This document shows, in pieces, positions 44,626-53,483 of a stretch of DNA of 64,000 bases (positions are counted from its first letter, which is position 1; each line of letters opens with the position of its first letter). The position numbers and the translations under genes were made by a program. The notes below the pieces were generated by a model. That model did not search any database, had not been told where the DNA came from, and saw only the letters and a program-made list of their open reading frames with translations. Where the stretch lies: contig NZ_JAKIKU010000001.1 in the NCBI RefSeq assembly GCF_023283985.1, positions 248,001-312,000 on the forward strand, in the 5' to 3' direction. The stretch comes from Shewanella electrodiphila. GTDB taxonomy: Bacteria > Pseudomonadota > Gammaproteobacteria > Enterobacterales > Shewanellaceae.

Positions 44626-44885
44626 GGTTGACTTGGTTTGTTATCAAAAAGAAGTATAAGATAAAAAACTTAGCTCAAGGTAAAGCTTGGTGATCTTGCC
44701 CTGTACTCTACGGCTACCGCTCACCGCTCGTTTTGTAGATAAAGAGGGCAAAACTAATTATAGATCTTTGATAATTTGGGATATTTTTTCTAATCAATAT
44801 TAGTCGACTTAGACAGAGTACTCTAAATGATTCCTGTCCAAAAGCTTGTTAGGGCATGTTAAGGGGTTAGCTTAAGCCATAAGAA

Positions 44886-44907
44886 AGCGAACCCAATAGG
44901 GTTCGCT
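44886..44907 (-). terminator. terminator-like hairpin
   Basis: Stem AGCGAACCC (44886-44894), loop AATA, GGGTTCGCT (44899-44907), 10 bases past the stop of the next gene. The T-run is weak. Confidence 0.6.
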
Positions 44908-44916
44908 AGATGGCGA

Positions 44917-45321
44917 TTACTGTGCGTCAGCAGCAATAATCAAATCAGACCAATATTGCTCAGCAGCCTCATAGTAATAATTCGGATGAATCCCAAAAAT
45001 ACTAATAAATTCGTTGCTGAATAATCCACAAAAAGCGGCAATATCTTCTATGTATATTAATAACATCATGTATGCATCAATATCTGTCAAATATTGACTC
45101 TCAAGCTCAGCATGCTCTTCAAGCAGCGATTTGCTGATACTGATACCTAACATTTGTCCTTGTGTATTTCGATGTAAATAAATGTATTTATTAAAGCTTA
45201 CTTGAACCTCATCATTCTCAAGCTGATGGTCTGCCAGCAGCAATACTGTGCTGTGGTCATCCCATGGCGACTTAGATTGACGTTTATAGACCTTGATAAG
45301 CTGTGTTTCTGACTTATTCAT
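44917..45321 (-). CDS. small protein of unknown function
   Basis: 134 residues, mixed alpha/beta, acidic: PWDDHSTVLLLADHQLENDEVQVSFNKYIYLHRN, then DAYMMLLIYIEDIAAFCGLF and an aromatic C-terminal HPNYYYEAAEQYWSDLI. No family, signal peptide or membrane helix is recognised. It follows another unknown gene by 54 bases on the same strand; the pair may be co-transcribed. Confidence 0.55.
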   Translation of the reverse strand: MNKSETQLIKVYKRQSKSPWDDHSTVLLLADHQLENDEVQVSFNKYIYLHRNTQGQMLGISISKSLLEEHAELESQYLTDIDAYMMLLIYIEDIAAFCGLFSNEFISIFGIHPNYYYEAAEQYWSDLIIAADAQ

Positions 45322-45375
45322 CGTAATTCCTAGTGGTTGATGTCCTCGTGACTAACTAAGAACTCCACTAGGGAA

Positions 45376-45651
45376 TTATTCGTTTATGTATTGGTTAACA
45401 AAATCAGTTGCCAGTTTAATGTCTGACGCTTGTACACCTTGACGACTCAAGTGCTGCTTAATTTGAAAGTTAAGTATTTCAAGTTCGACGTCATCCTCAT
45501 AAATAGTTATATCCTGATAGATTACTTCTGAGCCCACTACTGCAGTCAGTTTTTCCAGGAAGAGAGCTTCTGAGCTCACTACAGCAGTCAGTTTTTCCAG
45601 TAGGAGAACTAACTTATTTGTCTTTTGAGCAAATTGCTTATGTTGGTTCAT
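45376..45651 (-). CDS. small protein of unknown function with an internal duplication
   Basis: 91 residues, helical. LLEKLTAVVSSEA is repeated as FLEKLTAVVGSEV, encoded by two adjacent near-identical DNA units of 39 bases (about 45534-45612). The C-terminal part is LNFQIKQHLSRQGVQASDIKLATDFVNQYI. No family recognised. Pairs with the gene at 44917. The start is supported by GAGAAAC upstream only weakly. Confidence 0.5.
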   Translation of the reverse strand: MNQHKQFAQKTNKLVLLLEKLTAVVSSEALFLEKLTAVVGSEVIYQDITIYEDDVELEILNFQIKQHLSRQGVQASDIKLATDFVNQYINE

Positions 45652-46180
45652 GATTGTTTCTCGTTAATAGATTAATGGTCGTTATTAACTAGAAACAGAT
45701 AGAGCGGAATATACTGGTGTATCTGATTTTTATGATAATTCAATTCACTTTATGCACTATTTAACGAAAGCATTGATTAGCTAATTAGAGGTTATTGTTT
45801 TTTGTCCATGGCATTTGTTCATTCTCAATGCTGGATGCTCTCTGGACTACTGCTAGCGGCATTAACTGGTTCTGTGTGTACTCATTCCAGTTTTCGGGGT
45901 AGGTAGCTTTAGAACGGTGATTTACTTAGCCAGGAGATTATGAAAGTAGTGATAGGTGGTATCTGAGGGGGGAGGGGCTTGTTGTATTATCAAGTCTTGG
46001 CATGTGATTTAAAAAATTGCTTATATGATTAACTTTGCTTGTTAATTAGCTGGCGTTACAGCTAGCATTATTTTCATTTTTAGCTAAAAAAAATGAAATT
46101 CCGGCATAATCTTTTTTTTTTTAATTTTTTTATATCCTTTATCCTGATTGCATTAACACAAACTATAGCGTGATTTATTA
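45652..46180. other. gene-free gap before the second recombinase
   Basis: About 530 bases without a convincing gene. The only structures seen are an inverted repeat, TTTCATTTTT around AGCT to AAAAATGAAA (46072-46100), and a run of ten T (46111-46122). The AT content rises toward the recombinase start. A G-rich stretch, GAGGGGGGAGGGGC, lies near 45965. Confidence 0.5.
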
Positions 46181-48139
46181 ATGCACTTAAACTTTGAATC
46201 TCATCAATACAGCACATTACCCAGCGGTAGTGGGGGTGTGTTTGTGGATTCTCGGTCTAAGGTTATGGAGGCAATATTTGAATTTGTTAAAATACAAGGG
46301 CTCTCAAAAAAGGCTATTACAGAATTTATTATCCAGTACAGTGAGATAAAGGCTCTAGAACCGAAAATCAATGCCAGCTCTTACTTTAGTGATAAAAGAA
46401 TTAATGCATTAGTAAAAATAGCTTTGGCATCTGAAGTGACGTTATTAGAAGCCACTGAGCTATTTCATTTAGTTTGTCAGTATGAAAAGCAACAATCACA
46501 GTCAGCTCCAGCTCCTCATCTCGAACAGCTTGGTACGGTCGAGCCGACGGTTTCTATGCAAATAGACGAAATTGCACCTGAATCAGTATCCGTATTAATG
46601 GCTAATGTTGCAGACGCAGCAGAGGGTTCTGTCCATGATGACCTAAATGGAGCTGATAGCAGTGTTAACTCAACGGATGCATTATCCGCTGAGGCTGATT
46701 TCCCCTCGACTGAAAGCCCTGTGCCATTAAATCCTGAGCTTAACGAATGCAATGTATTGGGTGTCAGCGGCGATTCACTTTGTCCGTTGCAAGATGTAGA
46801 AGATGATCTGTTATCAGGTGGACCGGTTGAGCAACCACTGATAAGTAGTTATTCGGCGCAGCTTCAACAAAAGGTGACGCAAGAATGTAAACAAATCACT
46901 TTGGATCAGATATATGACAGTGAACTCATTGATTCTTTAATGGCGCAAGGCAAAAGGAAAATTAAAGTTGCTGGGATTAGTGAAAAAGGCCTAAATATAG
47001 AGCTAACCAAACTTAACCTCACTTTCATGGTTAAGTGTAAATATAATGGTAAAGGTCATCGGTGTGTCCTTCTGAGATGGAAACGTCATGAGCCTCCTAG
47101 TCAACAGCAGCTATTAAAGGCTGTAGCTGATTACCTGGCGATAAAAGAGAAACTGGCTAGACCGCCAAGTAGTGGTGAGTTTAGAGTGCACTCTAAAGTC
47201 TTTCAAAAGGTCGGAGATGTCATTGCAATTTACTTAGATGACATTGTTGAACGTTATGGCGAAGGTTCTGCTGAATGGAAAGTCATTACCGCTCTTATCA
47301 ATAATCATCTGTCTAAGCCAAAAGAAATCCAATTACCAAAGCATAAAGAAACTGTGATATTGATTAATGAAGATATTAAAAGTTTTACTATAGCGAGATT
47401 TAACCGTTACCTAGACGCATTTAAAAGTACTAATGGCGTTCACGATAAGATTGTTTCTAGAGTAAAGGCGGCTTTTAATTTTGCTCTTGATGAGAGGCTT
47501 ATCGCTTACGAAGATGCACAACCATTTATAAGGGCAACTCGAATAAATATAGATCGCCATGTCGTTATACCTGATGATGACTTTAAGTCTATCCTTGGAA
47601 AGCTTAATTCAATTGAACAAAAAGATTTCGTTTTCTTTGTTAAATTACAAAATACCGGACATTTCAGAACCCAACAGCTTATGTCTATGAAATTTGAACA
47701 GGTTGATTTTCAGCATATGAAGGTTCGAGTTAAGCCCAAAAAAGGTAAATTAGTCGATATTCAATTGGATGAAGAAACACTTGAATTGATAAATACCAGG
47801 CAGAAATATCTCACTGGAGATTACGGGAGGGCGAATTACTTGTTTCCTTCAACAAAGTCCAACTCTGGACATCGATCTAATTTTTATTGTGACTGGAATA
47901 AGCTTTGTGATGAATTTGGCTGGGTCACAATAGATAAAACTGGTGAAAGAATTAATAAATACAGGTTTCATGATTTTAGAGAAACGTTACTTGCACGGAT
48001 TAGTGAATTTAATGATGAAGTATTAGCTTCACAGCTTGGGCACTTATCCACTCATAATATCAAGAACTACAGAAAGGCGTTGCCTGCTCAAAGTCAAATT
48101 GCAGCTGAAGCTGGAAGCCAAAGAAAGCCGAAGCTGTAG
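46181..48139 (+). CDS. atypical large tyrosine recombinase
   Basis: 652 residues, far longer than usual. Residues 1-235 form an extension; about 115-220 of it is low-complexity acidic linker. From about 400 a recombinase can be followed: core-binding domain, Arg in GHFRTQQLMSMKFEQ, Lys in VKPKKGKLVDIQL, His-x-x-Arg in RFHDFRETLLARI, His in QLGHLSTHN and Tyr in IKNYRKAL. All catalytic residues seem present. It is convergent with the tRNA and next to attR. It may be a second integrase, a mobilisation enzyme related to recombinases, or an integrase of an older element. After its TAG the frame stays open for 70 codons. Confidence 0.75.
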   Translation: MHLNFESHQYSTLPSGSGGVFVDSRSKVMEAIFEFVKIQGLSKKAITEFIIQYSEIKALEPKINASSYFSDKRINALVKIALASEVTLLEATELFHLVCQYEKQQSQSAPAPHLEQLGTVEPTVSMQIDEIAPESVSVLMANVADAAEGSVHDDLNGADSSVNSTDALSAEADFPSTESPVPLNPELNECNVLGVSGDSLCPLQDVEDDLLSGGPVEQPLISSYSAQLQQKVTQECKQITLDQIYDSELIDSLMAQGKRKIKVAGISEKGLNIELTKLNLTFMVKCKYNGKGHRCVLLRWKRHEPPSQQQLLKAVADYLAIKEKLARPPSSGEFRVHSKVFQKVGDVIAIYLDDIVERYGEGSAEWKVITALINNHLSKPKEIQLPKHKETVILINEDIKSFTIARFNRYLDAFKSTNGVHDKIVSRVKAAFNFALDERLIAYEDAQPFIRATRINIDRHVVIPDDDFKSILGKLNSIEQKDFVFFVKLQNTGHFRTQQLMSMKFEQVDFQHMKVRVKPKKGKLVDIQLDEETLELINTRQKYLTGDYGRANYLFPSTKSNSGHRSNFYCDWNKLCDEFGWVTIDKTGERINKYRFHDFRETLLARISEFNDEVLASQLGHLSTHNIKNYRKALPAQSQIAAEAGSQRKPKL

Positions 48140-48352
48140 ATAGACAATAATCTCGGGGAAGAGAGCAGTCATTGCGATGTGTTAGCAATACAAGTTGACG
48201 TGATTGGCAGAGACAAAAACGTTCGATTGTATGCCTTAGGGAAAGCGGCTTTATATACTGAGAGCGTGCATCAAAATGTGGTTATTTCAGATGAACTCAA
48301 CGATTTGGCAAGGATAGCGGTGTTTTTTGCTTTGGACACAATGTTGAACTGA
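48140..48352 (+). other. in-frame open extension after the recombinase stop codon
   Basis: Directly after the TAG at 48137-48139 the same frame has 70 sense codons up to a TGA at 48350-48352. The translation looks coding: CDVLAIQVDVIGRDKNVRLY, ALGKAALYTESVHQNVVISD, ELNDLARIAVFFALDTMLN. It may be the original C-terminus cut by a nonsense mutation, read through in part, or a separate degraded gene; GTG codons at 48178 and 48196 could start it. Confidence 0.5.
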
Positions 48353-48472
48353 AGATGACGGTAGAGAAAATACATAGATGTTGATTATAAATATGCAGGA
48401 AACTAGAATTAAATAGAGAGAGAAAGTATGAAAATGTGGAATAGAAGTGGAACAGAATAGAGTAAGGTATCT

Positions 48473-48500
48473 TTTAGGCCTTTGTAAACAAAGGCTTAAA
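48473..48500 (-). terminator. hairpin downstream of the tRNA
   Basis: TTTTAGGCCTTTG (48472-48484), loop TAAA, CAAAGGCTTAAAA (48489-48501) pair with one G-U. It would terminate the tRNA. Since it lies inside the island, it replaced the original hairpin now at 29070. Confidence 0.5.
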
Positions 48501-48503
48501 AGA

Positions 48504-48523
48504 AAAATTGGTGGCCCCTCCCA
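48504..48523. other. attR-like site within tRNA-Ile2 3' end
   Basis: AAAATTGGTGGCCCCTCCCA is identical to 29101-29120 and spans the tRNA 3' acceptor strand with its encoded CCA. Confidence 0.85.
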
Positions 48524-48585
48524 GACTCGAACTGGGGACCTGACGATTATGAGTCGTATGCTCTAACCAACTGAGCTAAGGGGCC
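48509..48585 (-). tRNA. tRNA-Ile2 (anticodon CAT) or tRNA-Met
   Basis: 77 bases including an encoded CCA. On the minus strand the acceptor GGCCCCT pairs with AGGGGCC, the D-arm is AGCTCAGTTGGTTAGAGC, the anticodon loop CTCATAA, and the T-arm has GTTCGAGTC. The anticodon is CAT. The acceptor stem is identical to E. coli ileX, so I favour the lysidine-modified tRNA-Ile2, which reads AUA, over elongator tRNA-Met. It carries the island at its 3' end and remains intact. Confidence 0.9.
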
Positions 48586-48748
48586 GACTTAAGACAGTCG
48601 TCACTATCAAAAGCGGAGGGAAGTATACGAAGTTTATCGGTACTTGTCACCACTCAATTCGCTAGAAATTCACTTCTACGTATCGTTTGGTTATCTGTTA
48701 AGCAATTTGCAGGCAGGTTCAGGTTAATACCCCTGATTTATAACAATA

Positions 48749-48775
48749 AAAAAGCCCGCTAGTTGCGGGCTTTTT
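48749..48775 (-). terminator. rho-independent terminator of rpoD
   Basis: Stem AAAAAGCCCGC (48749-48759), loop TAGTT, GCGGGCTTTTT (48765-48775). Confidence 0.9.
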
Positions 48776-48789
48776 ATCAATCTTTAGAC

Positions 48790-50619
48790 TTATTCGTCTA
48801 AGAAAGACTTTAAGATTTCAGAGCGAGAAGGGTGACGTAATTTACGTAACGCTTTTGCTTCAATCTGACGAATACGTTCACGTGTTACGTCAAACTGCTT
48901 ACCGACTTCTTCAAGTGTATGGTCAGTGTTCATATCGATACCGAAACGCATGCGCAATACTTTAGCTTCACGAGCAGTTAGACCTGCTAATACTTCGTGA
49001 GTGGCATTCTTTAAACTTTCGCTAGTTGCTGAGTCTAAAGGAAGCTCTAAGGTATTATCTTCAATGAAGTCACCTAAGTGTGAATCTTCATCGTCACCAA
49101 TTGGCGTTTCCATTGAGATAGGCTCTTTAGCGATTTTCAGCACTTTAAGAATCTTATCTTCAGGCATTAACATGCGTTCTGATAATTCTTCAGGTGTTGG
49201 TTCGCGACCCATTTCTTGTAACATTTGACGTGAAATACGATTTAGTTTGTTAATCGTTTCAATCATATGTACTGGAATACGAATTGTACGCGCTTGGTCA
49301 GCAATAGAACGTGTAATTGCCTGACGGATCCACCATGTTGCATAAGTCGAGAACTTATAACCACGACGGTATTCAAACTTATCTACAGCTTTCATCAAAC
49401 CGATGTTACCTTCTTGAATCAAATCCAAGAATTGTAGACCACGGTTGGTGTACTTTTTAGCAATCGAAATTACTAGACGTAAGTTTGCTTCAACCATTTC
49501 TTTCTTCGCACGACGAGCTCTTGCTTCACCGATTGACATACGACGGTTGATGTCTTTAATTGCACGAATGATTAGACCTGTTTCTTTTTCGATTGCAGCC
49601 AATTTAGTGCTACAACGAATCACGTCTTCTTCAACCATTCTCAAACCTTCAGCGTAAGGCTTGTTACTGTCTTTTTCTGCATGGAACCAAGCTAAATCAG
49701 TTTCGTTGCCAGTGAAGAACTTAACAAAGTTTTTCTTCGGCATTTTAGCTTGATCAACACATAACTTTAGAATTAAACGCTCTTGAACACGTACGCGATC
49801 CATCATGGTGCGCATGCTTTTTACTAAGCGATCAAACTGTTTAGGAATTAAACGGAATTCTTTAAAGAGTTCGCCGATGACAAATAAAGCACCAATGGCT
49901 TCAGGGTGGTCACGACCTTTCTTTTCAATTACCGCTAAGCCTTTTTCATAAGACTCACGTAATTGAGTGAACTTTTCTTTGGCTTCTTCAGGACATGGAC
50001 CTTTTGGGCCTTCCTCTTCTTCTTCGTCGTCACCGTCATCATCTTCGTCTTCAAGTTCTTCTTCTGATAACTCAGAACCTACGTGAGTAGCAGTAGGCGC
50101 TACGTCATCGTCATCTGGGTTAACGAAACCTGCAATGATGTCAGTTAAGCGAAGTTCATCCGCTTCATACTTATCAAACTGTTCAAGAATCATCGCAATG
50201 GCTTGCGGGTATTCTGAAACAGAACTTTGAACCGTATTAATGCCTTCTTCAATACGTTTTGCGATGACGATTTCGCCTTCGCGGGTCAATAGCTCAACAG
50301 TACCCATTTCACGCATGTACATACGTACTGGGTCTGTAGTACGACCTAATTCACTCTCTACCGTAGCAAGTGCAGCTGCTGCTTCTTCTGCTGCATCTTC
50401 ATCGGTGTTGTCCTCAGACATCATAATGTCATCGGCATCTGGCGCTTGTTCGTAAACGCGGATGCCCATGTCATTGATCATCTGGACAATATCTTCAATC
50501 TGATCTGAATCGACCATGTCAGCTGGCAAGTGGTCATTGACTTCAGCGTAGGTTAAGTAACCTTGCTCTTTACCTTTAGCAAGCAACAATTTAAGTTGCG
50601 ACTGCGGAGTATGCTCCAT
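48790..50619 (-). CDS. rpoD: RNA polymerase primary sigma factor RpoD (sigma-70)
   Basis: 609 residues with the start at 50619 (ATG with GGA eight bases upstream; an ATG at 50628 has no such site). Region 1.1 is present ([26 protein letters not shown]), followed by an acidic insert ([12 protein letters not shown]). Regions 2.3-2.4 ([20 protein letters not shown]), 3 and 4.2 ([21 protein letters not shown]) are complete. It directs transcription of housekeeping genes. It is the last gene of the macromolecular-synthesis operon. Confidence 0.98.
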   Translation of the reverse strand: MEHTPQSQLKLLLAKGKEQGYLTYAEVNDHLPADMVDSDQIEDIVQMINDMGIRVYEQAPDADDIMMSEDNTDEDAAEEAAAALATVESELGRTTDPVRMYMREMGTVELLTREGEIVIAKRIEEGINTVQSSVSEYPQAIAMILEQFDKYEADELRLTDIIAGFVNPDDDDVAPTATHVGSELSEEELEDEDDDGDDEEEEEGPKGPCPEEAKEKFTQLRESYEKGLAVIEKKGRDHPEAIGALFVIGELFKEFRLIPKQFDRLVKSMRTMMDRVRVQERLILKLCVDQAKMPKKNFVKFFTGNETDLAWFHAEKDSNKPYAEGLRMVEEDVIRCSTKLAAIEKETGLIIRAIKDINRRMSIGEARARRAKKEMVEANLRLVISIAKKYTNRGLQFLDLIQEGNIGLMKAVDKFEYRRGYKFSTYATWWIRQAITRSIADQARTIRIPVHMIETINKLNRISRQMLQEMGREPTPEELSERMLMPEDKILKVLKIAKEPISMETPIGDDEDSHLGDFIEDNTLELPLDSATSESLKNATHEVLAGLTAREAKVLRMRFGIDMNTDHTLEEVGKQFDVTRERIRQIEAKALRKLRHPSRSEILKSFLDE

Positions 50620-50769
50620 AGATATCATCCAAGTTGGGGAAACTGAAATAACGACTGGACACCTGCCGAAGCATAAGTGTCAAGCAAATCGTCAATTATA
50701 GCTGTATGAACTAAAGTACGCTAGTCCATGACATTGCTTAACTGAACATTTTTAAAATAAAAAATGCAA

Positions 50770-52494
50770 TTATGCGATGCCTTTCATTATCGAAATAAGC
50801 TTCGTTAGCTGAATTTTTTCAGCTTTCGTTAGAGTTTGTTTAAGACTCAATTCCTGATAACGCTGTTCAATATATTGATTGTTCAACCAAATCAGGGTTT
50901 GTTTAAACTCTTGAACTAAGTTCTCATCCGCCACTTGGTGGTCCCATTGGGCCAATTTAATCAAGGCACTCTTTTGCTCGTGCTCTCGATATATCTCAAG
51001 TAGTTGTGCGCTGTTAAACTGTTGTTCGCGAGTTAAATTTAACAAATCAATTAGCAAGTCAATGCCAGCAATTTGTAAGTGGGCTAAAGCAGGTTGGGCA
51101 GCTAAGCCGTAACCTAAATCAGGTCGTTGCACTAACAAAGCAATGGCTAATCGCAATGGTGTACCGCGCCCTTGTAAGCCCTTTTTATTCATAGGCTGTT
51201 GCTGTTTTACGGCAAAACCTAATTTTTTCTTTAGATCGTCTGCGCTGTTCATACCAATTTTATGCGCAAGATTCTCTAATAATAAATTCTGTAAAACGGT
51301 ATCTTGTACTCGTTCAATCAGTGCCATAGCTTCTTTAGCCAGTGCACTTTTATCTGTGCCGTATTGGCTGGTTAATGTCTCAAATAAGAATGCGGGTAAA
51401 TCAAGCGCATCGAGCATTAACTTTTCAAAGCCTTCTTTACCGACTTGGCGAACCATCGTATCTGGATCTTCACCTTGTGGTAAAAACATAAATCTAACGA
51501 CATCACCAGGCTTAAGTAATGGCAGAGCGGTTTCTAAAGCGCGCCAAGCGGCTTTCTTACCCGCTTTATCGCCGTCATAACAACAAATCACTTCTTTTGC
51601 ACTACGCACTAACAACTGAAATTGTTCAGCTGTTGTTGCTGTGCCAAGTGATGCAACGGCATAATCAACGTCAAATTGGGCTAATGCAACGACATCCATA
51701 TAACCTTCAACAATCAATACTTGCTGCGGGTCTCTATGTCTTTGCTTGAGTTCATATAAGCCGTAAAGCTCATTACCCTTATGAAATATGGGCGTTTCTG
51801 GCGAATTCAAGTACTTCGGTGTGCCATCGCCTAAAACTCGACCACCAAAGCCAACTACACGACCTCGACGGTCACGAATGGGAAACATTAATCGATCGCG
51901 AAAGCGGTCGTAACGTTTTCCGTTATCGTTGGCAATCAACATGCCTGCAGTCAGTAATTTGTCTTGTGCTGACTGATTTTGGCGATAGCGACTTAATAGT
52001 CCATCCCAACCGTCAGGCGCAAAACCAATCCCAAAGTGCTCAACCACAGTGGATGAAAGCCCTCTGAAATCTAAATAATCTAATACTTTTTGTTTGTCTG
52101 AGTGCTGACGTAACTGACTTTGATAAAAGAGATTCGCTTCTTCCATCAATTGGTATAAGTCGCGGCTCAAACCTTGATCTTTTTTAGGACCAGTACCTTG
52201 TTCTCTGGGTACATCTAATCCTAATTTACCTGCGAGTTCTTCGATGGCATCCACAAATTCCAGCCTATCGTATTCCATAATGAAATCGATGGCGTTGCCA
52301 TGAGCACCACAACCAAAGCAGTGATAAAACTGTTTATCTCGACTGACAGTAAAAGAAGGTGATTTTTCGCTATGAAAAGGACAACATGCAGAGTGATTTT
52401 TCCCTGCTTTTTTCAAAGGTACACGATGATCAATTAGATCAACAATGTCGGTGCGAGCTATAAGCTCATTGATAAAGTCACGAGGTATCGCCAT
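50770..52494 (-). CDS. dnaG: DNA primase
   Basis: 574 residues. The N-terminal zinc-binding CHC2 domain (CCPFHSEKSPSF and YHCFGCGAHGNAI) recognises template starts. The TOPRIM catalytic core has VLIVEGYMDVVAL and CCYDGDKAGKKAA. The C-terminal third is the DnaB-helicase-binding domain. It makes RNA primers for replication. It lies between yqeY and rpoD. Confidence 0.97.
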   Translation of the reverse strand: MAIPRDFINELIARTDIVDLIDHRVPLKKAGKNHSACCPFHSEKSPSFTVSRDKQFYHCFGCGAHGNAIDFIMEYDRLEFVDAIEELAGKLGLDVPREQGTGPKKDQGLSRDLYQLMEEANLFYQSQLRQHSDKQKVLDYLDFRGLSSTVVEHFGIGFAPDGWDGLLSRYRQNQSAQDKLLTAGMLIANDNGKRYDRFRDRLMFPIRDRRGRVVGFGGRVLGDGTPKYLNSPETPIFHKGNELYGLYELKQRHRDPQQVLIVEGYMDVVALAQFDVDYAVASLGTATTAEQFQLLVRSAKEVICCYDGDKAGKKAAWRALETALPLLKPGDVVRFMFLPQGEDPDTMVRQVGKEGFEKLMLDALDLPAFLFETLTSQYGTDKSALAKEAMALIERVQDTVLQNLLLENLAHKIGMNSADDLKKKLGFAVKQQQPMNKKGLQGRGTPLRLAIALLVQRPDLGYGLAAQPALAHLQIAGIDLLIDLLNLTREQQFNSAQLLEIYREHEQKSALIKLAQWDHQVADENLVQEFKQTLIWLNNQYIEQRYQELSLKQTLTKAEKIQLTKLISIMKGIA

Positions 52495-52535
52495 TTATGC
52501 TATAGGTCTCGCATTACCAAGTAGATAAAACAAAC

Positions 52536-52558
52536 AAGCCGCGCAAGATGCACGGCTT
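52536..52558 (-). terminator. attenuator-like hairpin between yqeY and dnaG
   Basis: AAGCCGCGC (52536-52544) and GCACGGCTT (52550-52558) pair with one mismatch and a 5-base loop; on the minus strand the tail is GTTTGTTTT. E. coli has a known attenuating terminator between rpsU and dnaG, so this can lower dnaG and rpoD expression relative to S21. Confidence 0.65.
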
Positions 52559-52577
52559 ATTCAACACTAAAATGTTA

Positions 52578-53021
52578 TTAGTTTAATTTAGCACGAATTT
52601 GGCCGCCAATGGCACCCATATCTGCACGTCCTTGAACCTTAGATTTTAATGCTCCCATTACTTTGCCCATATCCGCCATGGTTGATGCGCCTACCTGTGA
52701 GATAGCTTCATCAATGATTGCGGCAACTTCTTCTTCTGTTAAAGGAGAAGGCAAGAAAGTTTCAATAACTTGAATCTCTGCTGCTTCAGTTGCTGCTAAC
52801 TCCGGGCGACCTGCTGACTCATATTGAGTAATAGAATCGCGACGTTGTTTCACCATTTTGGTTAAAACGGCTATTGTCTGTTCATCAGTCAGAGTTTCGC
52901 GGGTATCCACTTCAATCTGTTTAACGGCAGACAATGCCATACGAATAGTCCCCAAACGTGCCTTATCTTTGGCACGCATGGCTTCTTTCATCTGGTCTTT
53001 TAGCTGTTCAACTAGGCTCAT
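52578..53021 (-). CDS. yqeY: GatB/YqeY domain-containing protein
   Basis: 147 residues, helical, with KDKARLGTIRMALSAVKQIEVDTRETL near residue 20 and the C-terminal MADMGKVMGALKSKVQGRADMGAIGGQIRAKL characteristic of YqeY, which resembles the tail domain of GatB amidotransferase. It may interact with tRNA or aminoacyl-tRNA metabolism; role not established. It lies seven bases after rpsU. Confidence 0.92.
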   Translation of the reverse strand: MSLVEQLKDQMKEAMRAKDKARLGTIRMALSAVKQIEVDTRETLTDEQTIAVLTKMVKQRRDSITQYESAGRPELAATEAAEIQVIETFLPSPLTEEEVAAIIDEAISQVGASTMADMGKVMGALKSKVQGRADMGAIGGQIRAKLN

Positions 53022-53028
53022 AATGAGA

Positions 53029-53244
53029 TTAGTATAAACGTACGCGACGTGCGTTTTCGCGAGAAAGCTTCTTAGCTAGACGCTTAACAGCGGCAGCTTT
53101 TGCGCGCTTACGTGCAGAAGTTGGCTTCTCGTAGAATTCACGAGCGCGAACATCAGCTAAGATACCTGCTTTTTCACAAGAGCGCTTGAAACGACGAAGA
53201 GCTACGTCGAATGGTTCGTTTTCACGTACTTTAATTATTGGCAT
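53029..53244 (-). CDS. rpsU: 30S ribosomal protein S21
   Basis: 71 residues, basic, exactly the bacterial S21 length: [26 protein letters not shown] then a C-terminal helix rich in Lys/Arg. First gene of the rpsU-yqeY-dnaG-rpoD operon, divergent from tsaD. Confidence 0.98.
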   Translation of the reverse strand: MPIIKVRENEPFDVALRRFKRSCEKAGILADVRAREFYEKPTSARKRAKAAAVKRLAKKLSRENARRVRLY

Positions 53245-53483
53245 ACGCCATCACCCCTTAGGTGTAGTTAATTTGGCACTACCAGTAAAGGTAGATTAAC
53301 CAAGGCTATTTAATAAAATGGTGCGGAATTCTACACCGAGATATGTGCTTTTGTAAACCCCCTTTGTTACTGAGTTTGCGTAATTCGCTTGTCATATTTT
53401 TGCAGATAGTTGAGCTTTACTGGAATAACGCTGCATCAACAGGTAGAATTGCCGCCCTTACAATTTTAGGAATATGAGCTGCT

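Larger units (their letters stand above)
29101..48523. mobile_element. 19.4-kb genomic island in tRNA-Ile2
   Basis: The island is bounded by the 20-bp direct repeat at 29101-29120 and 48504-48523, the latter inside an intact tRNA gene. A tyrosine recombinase gene lies next to each end. Contents are typical of accessory DNA: transposase relics, unknown genes, scattered regulators, and a replication-relaxation-like gene with a hairpin array. No conjugation genes, relaxase of a known class or phage structural genes are visible, so it is probably a defective or mobilisable element. Confidence 0.85.

Noticed and set aside
29255..48139. Prophage
   Set aside because: No capsid, tail, terminase, lysis or phage replication genes are seen; only recombinases.
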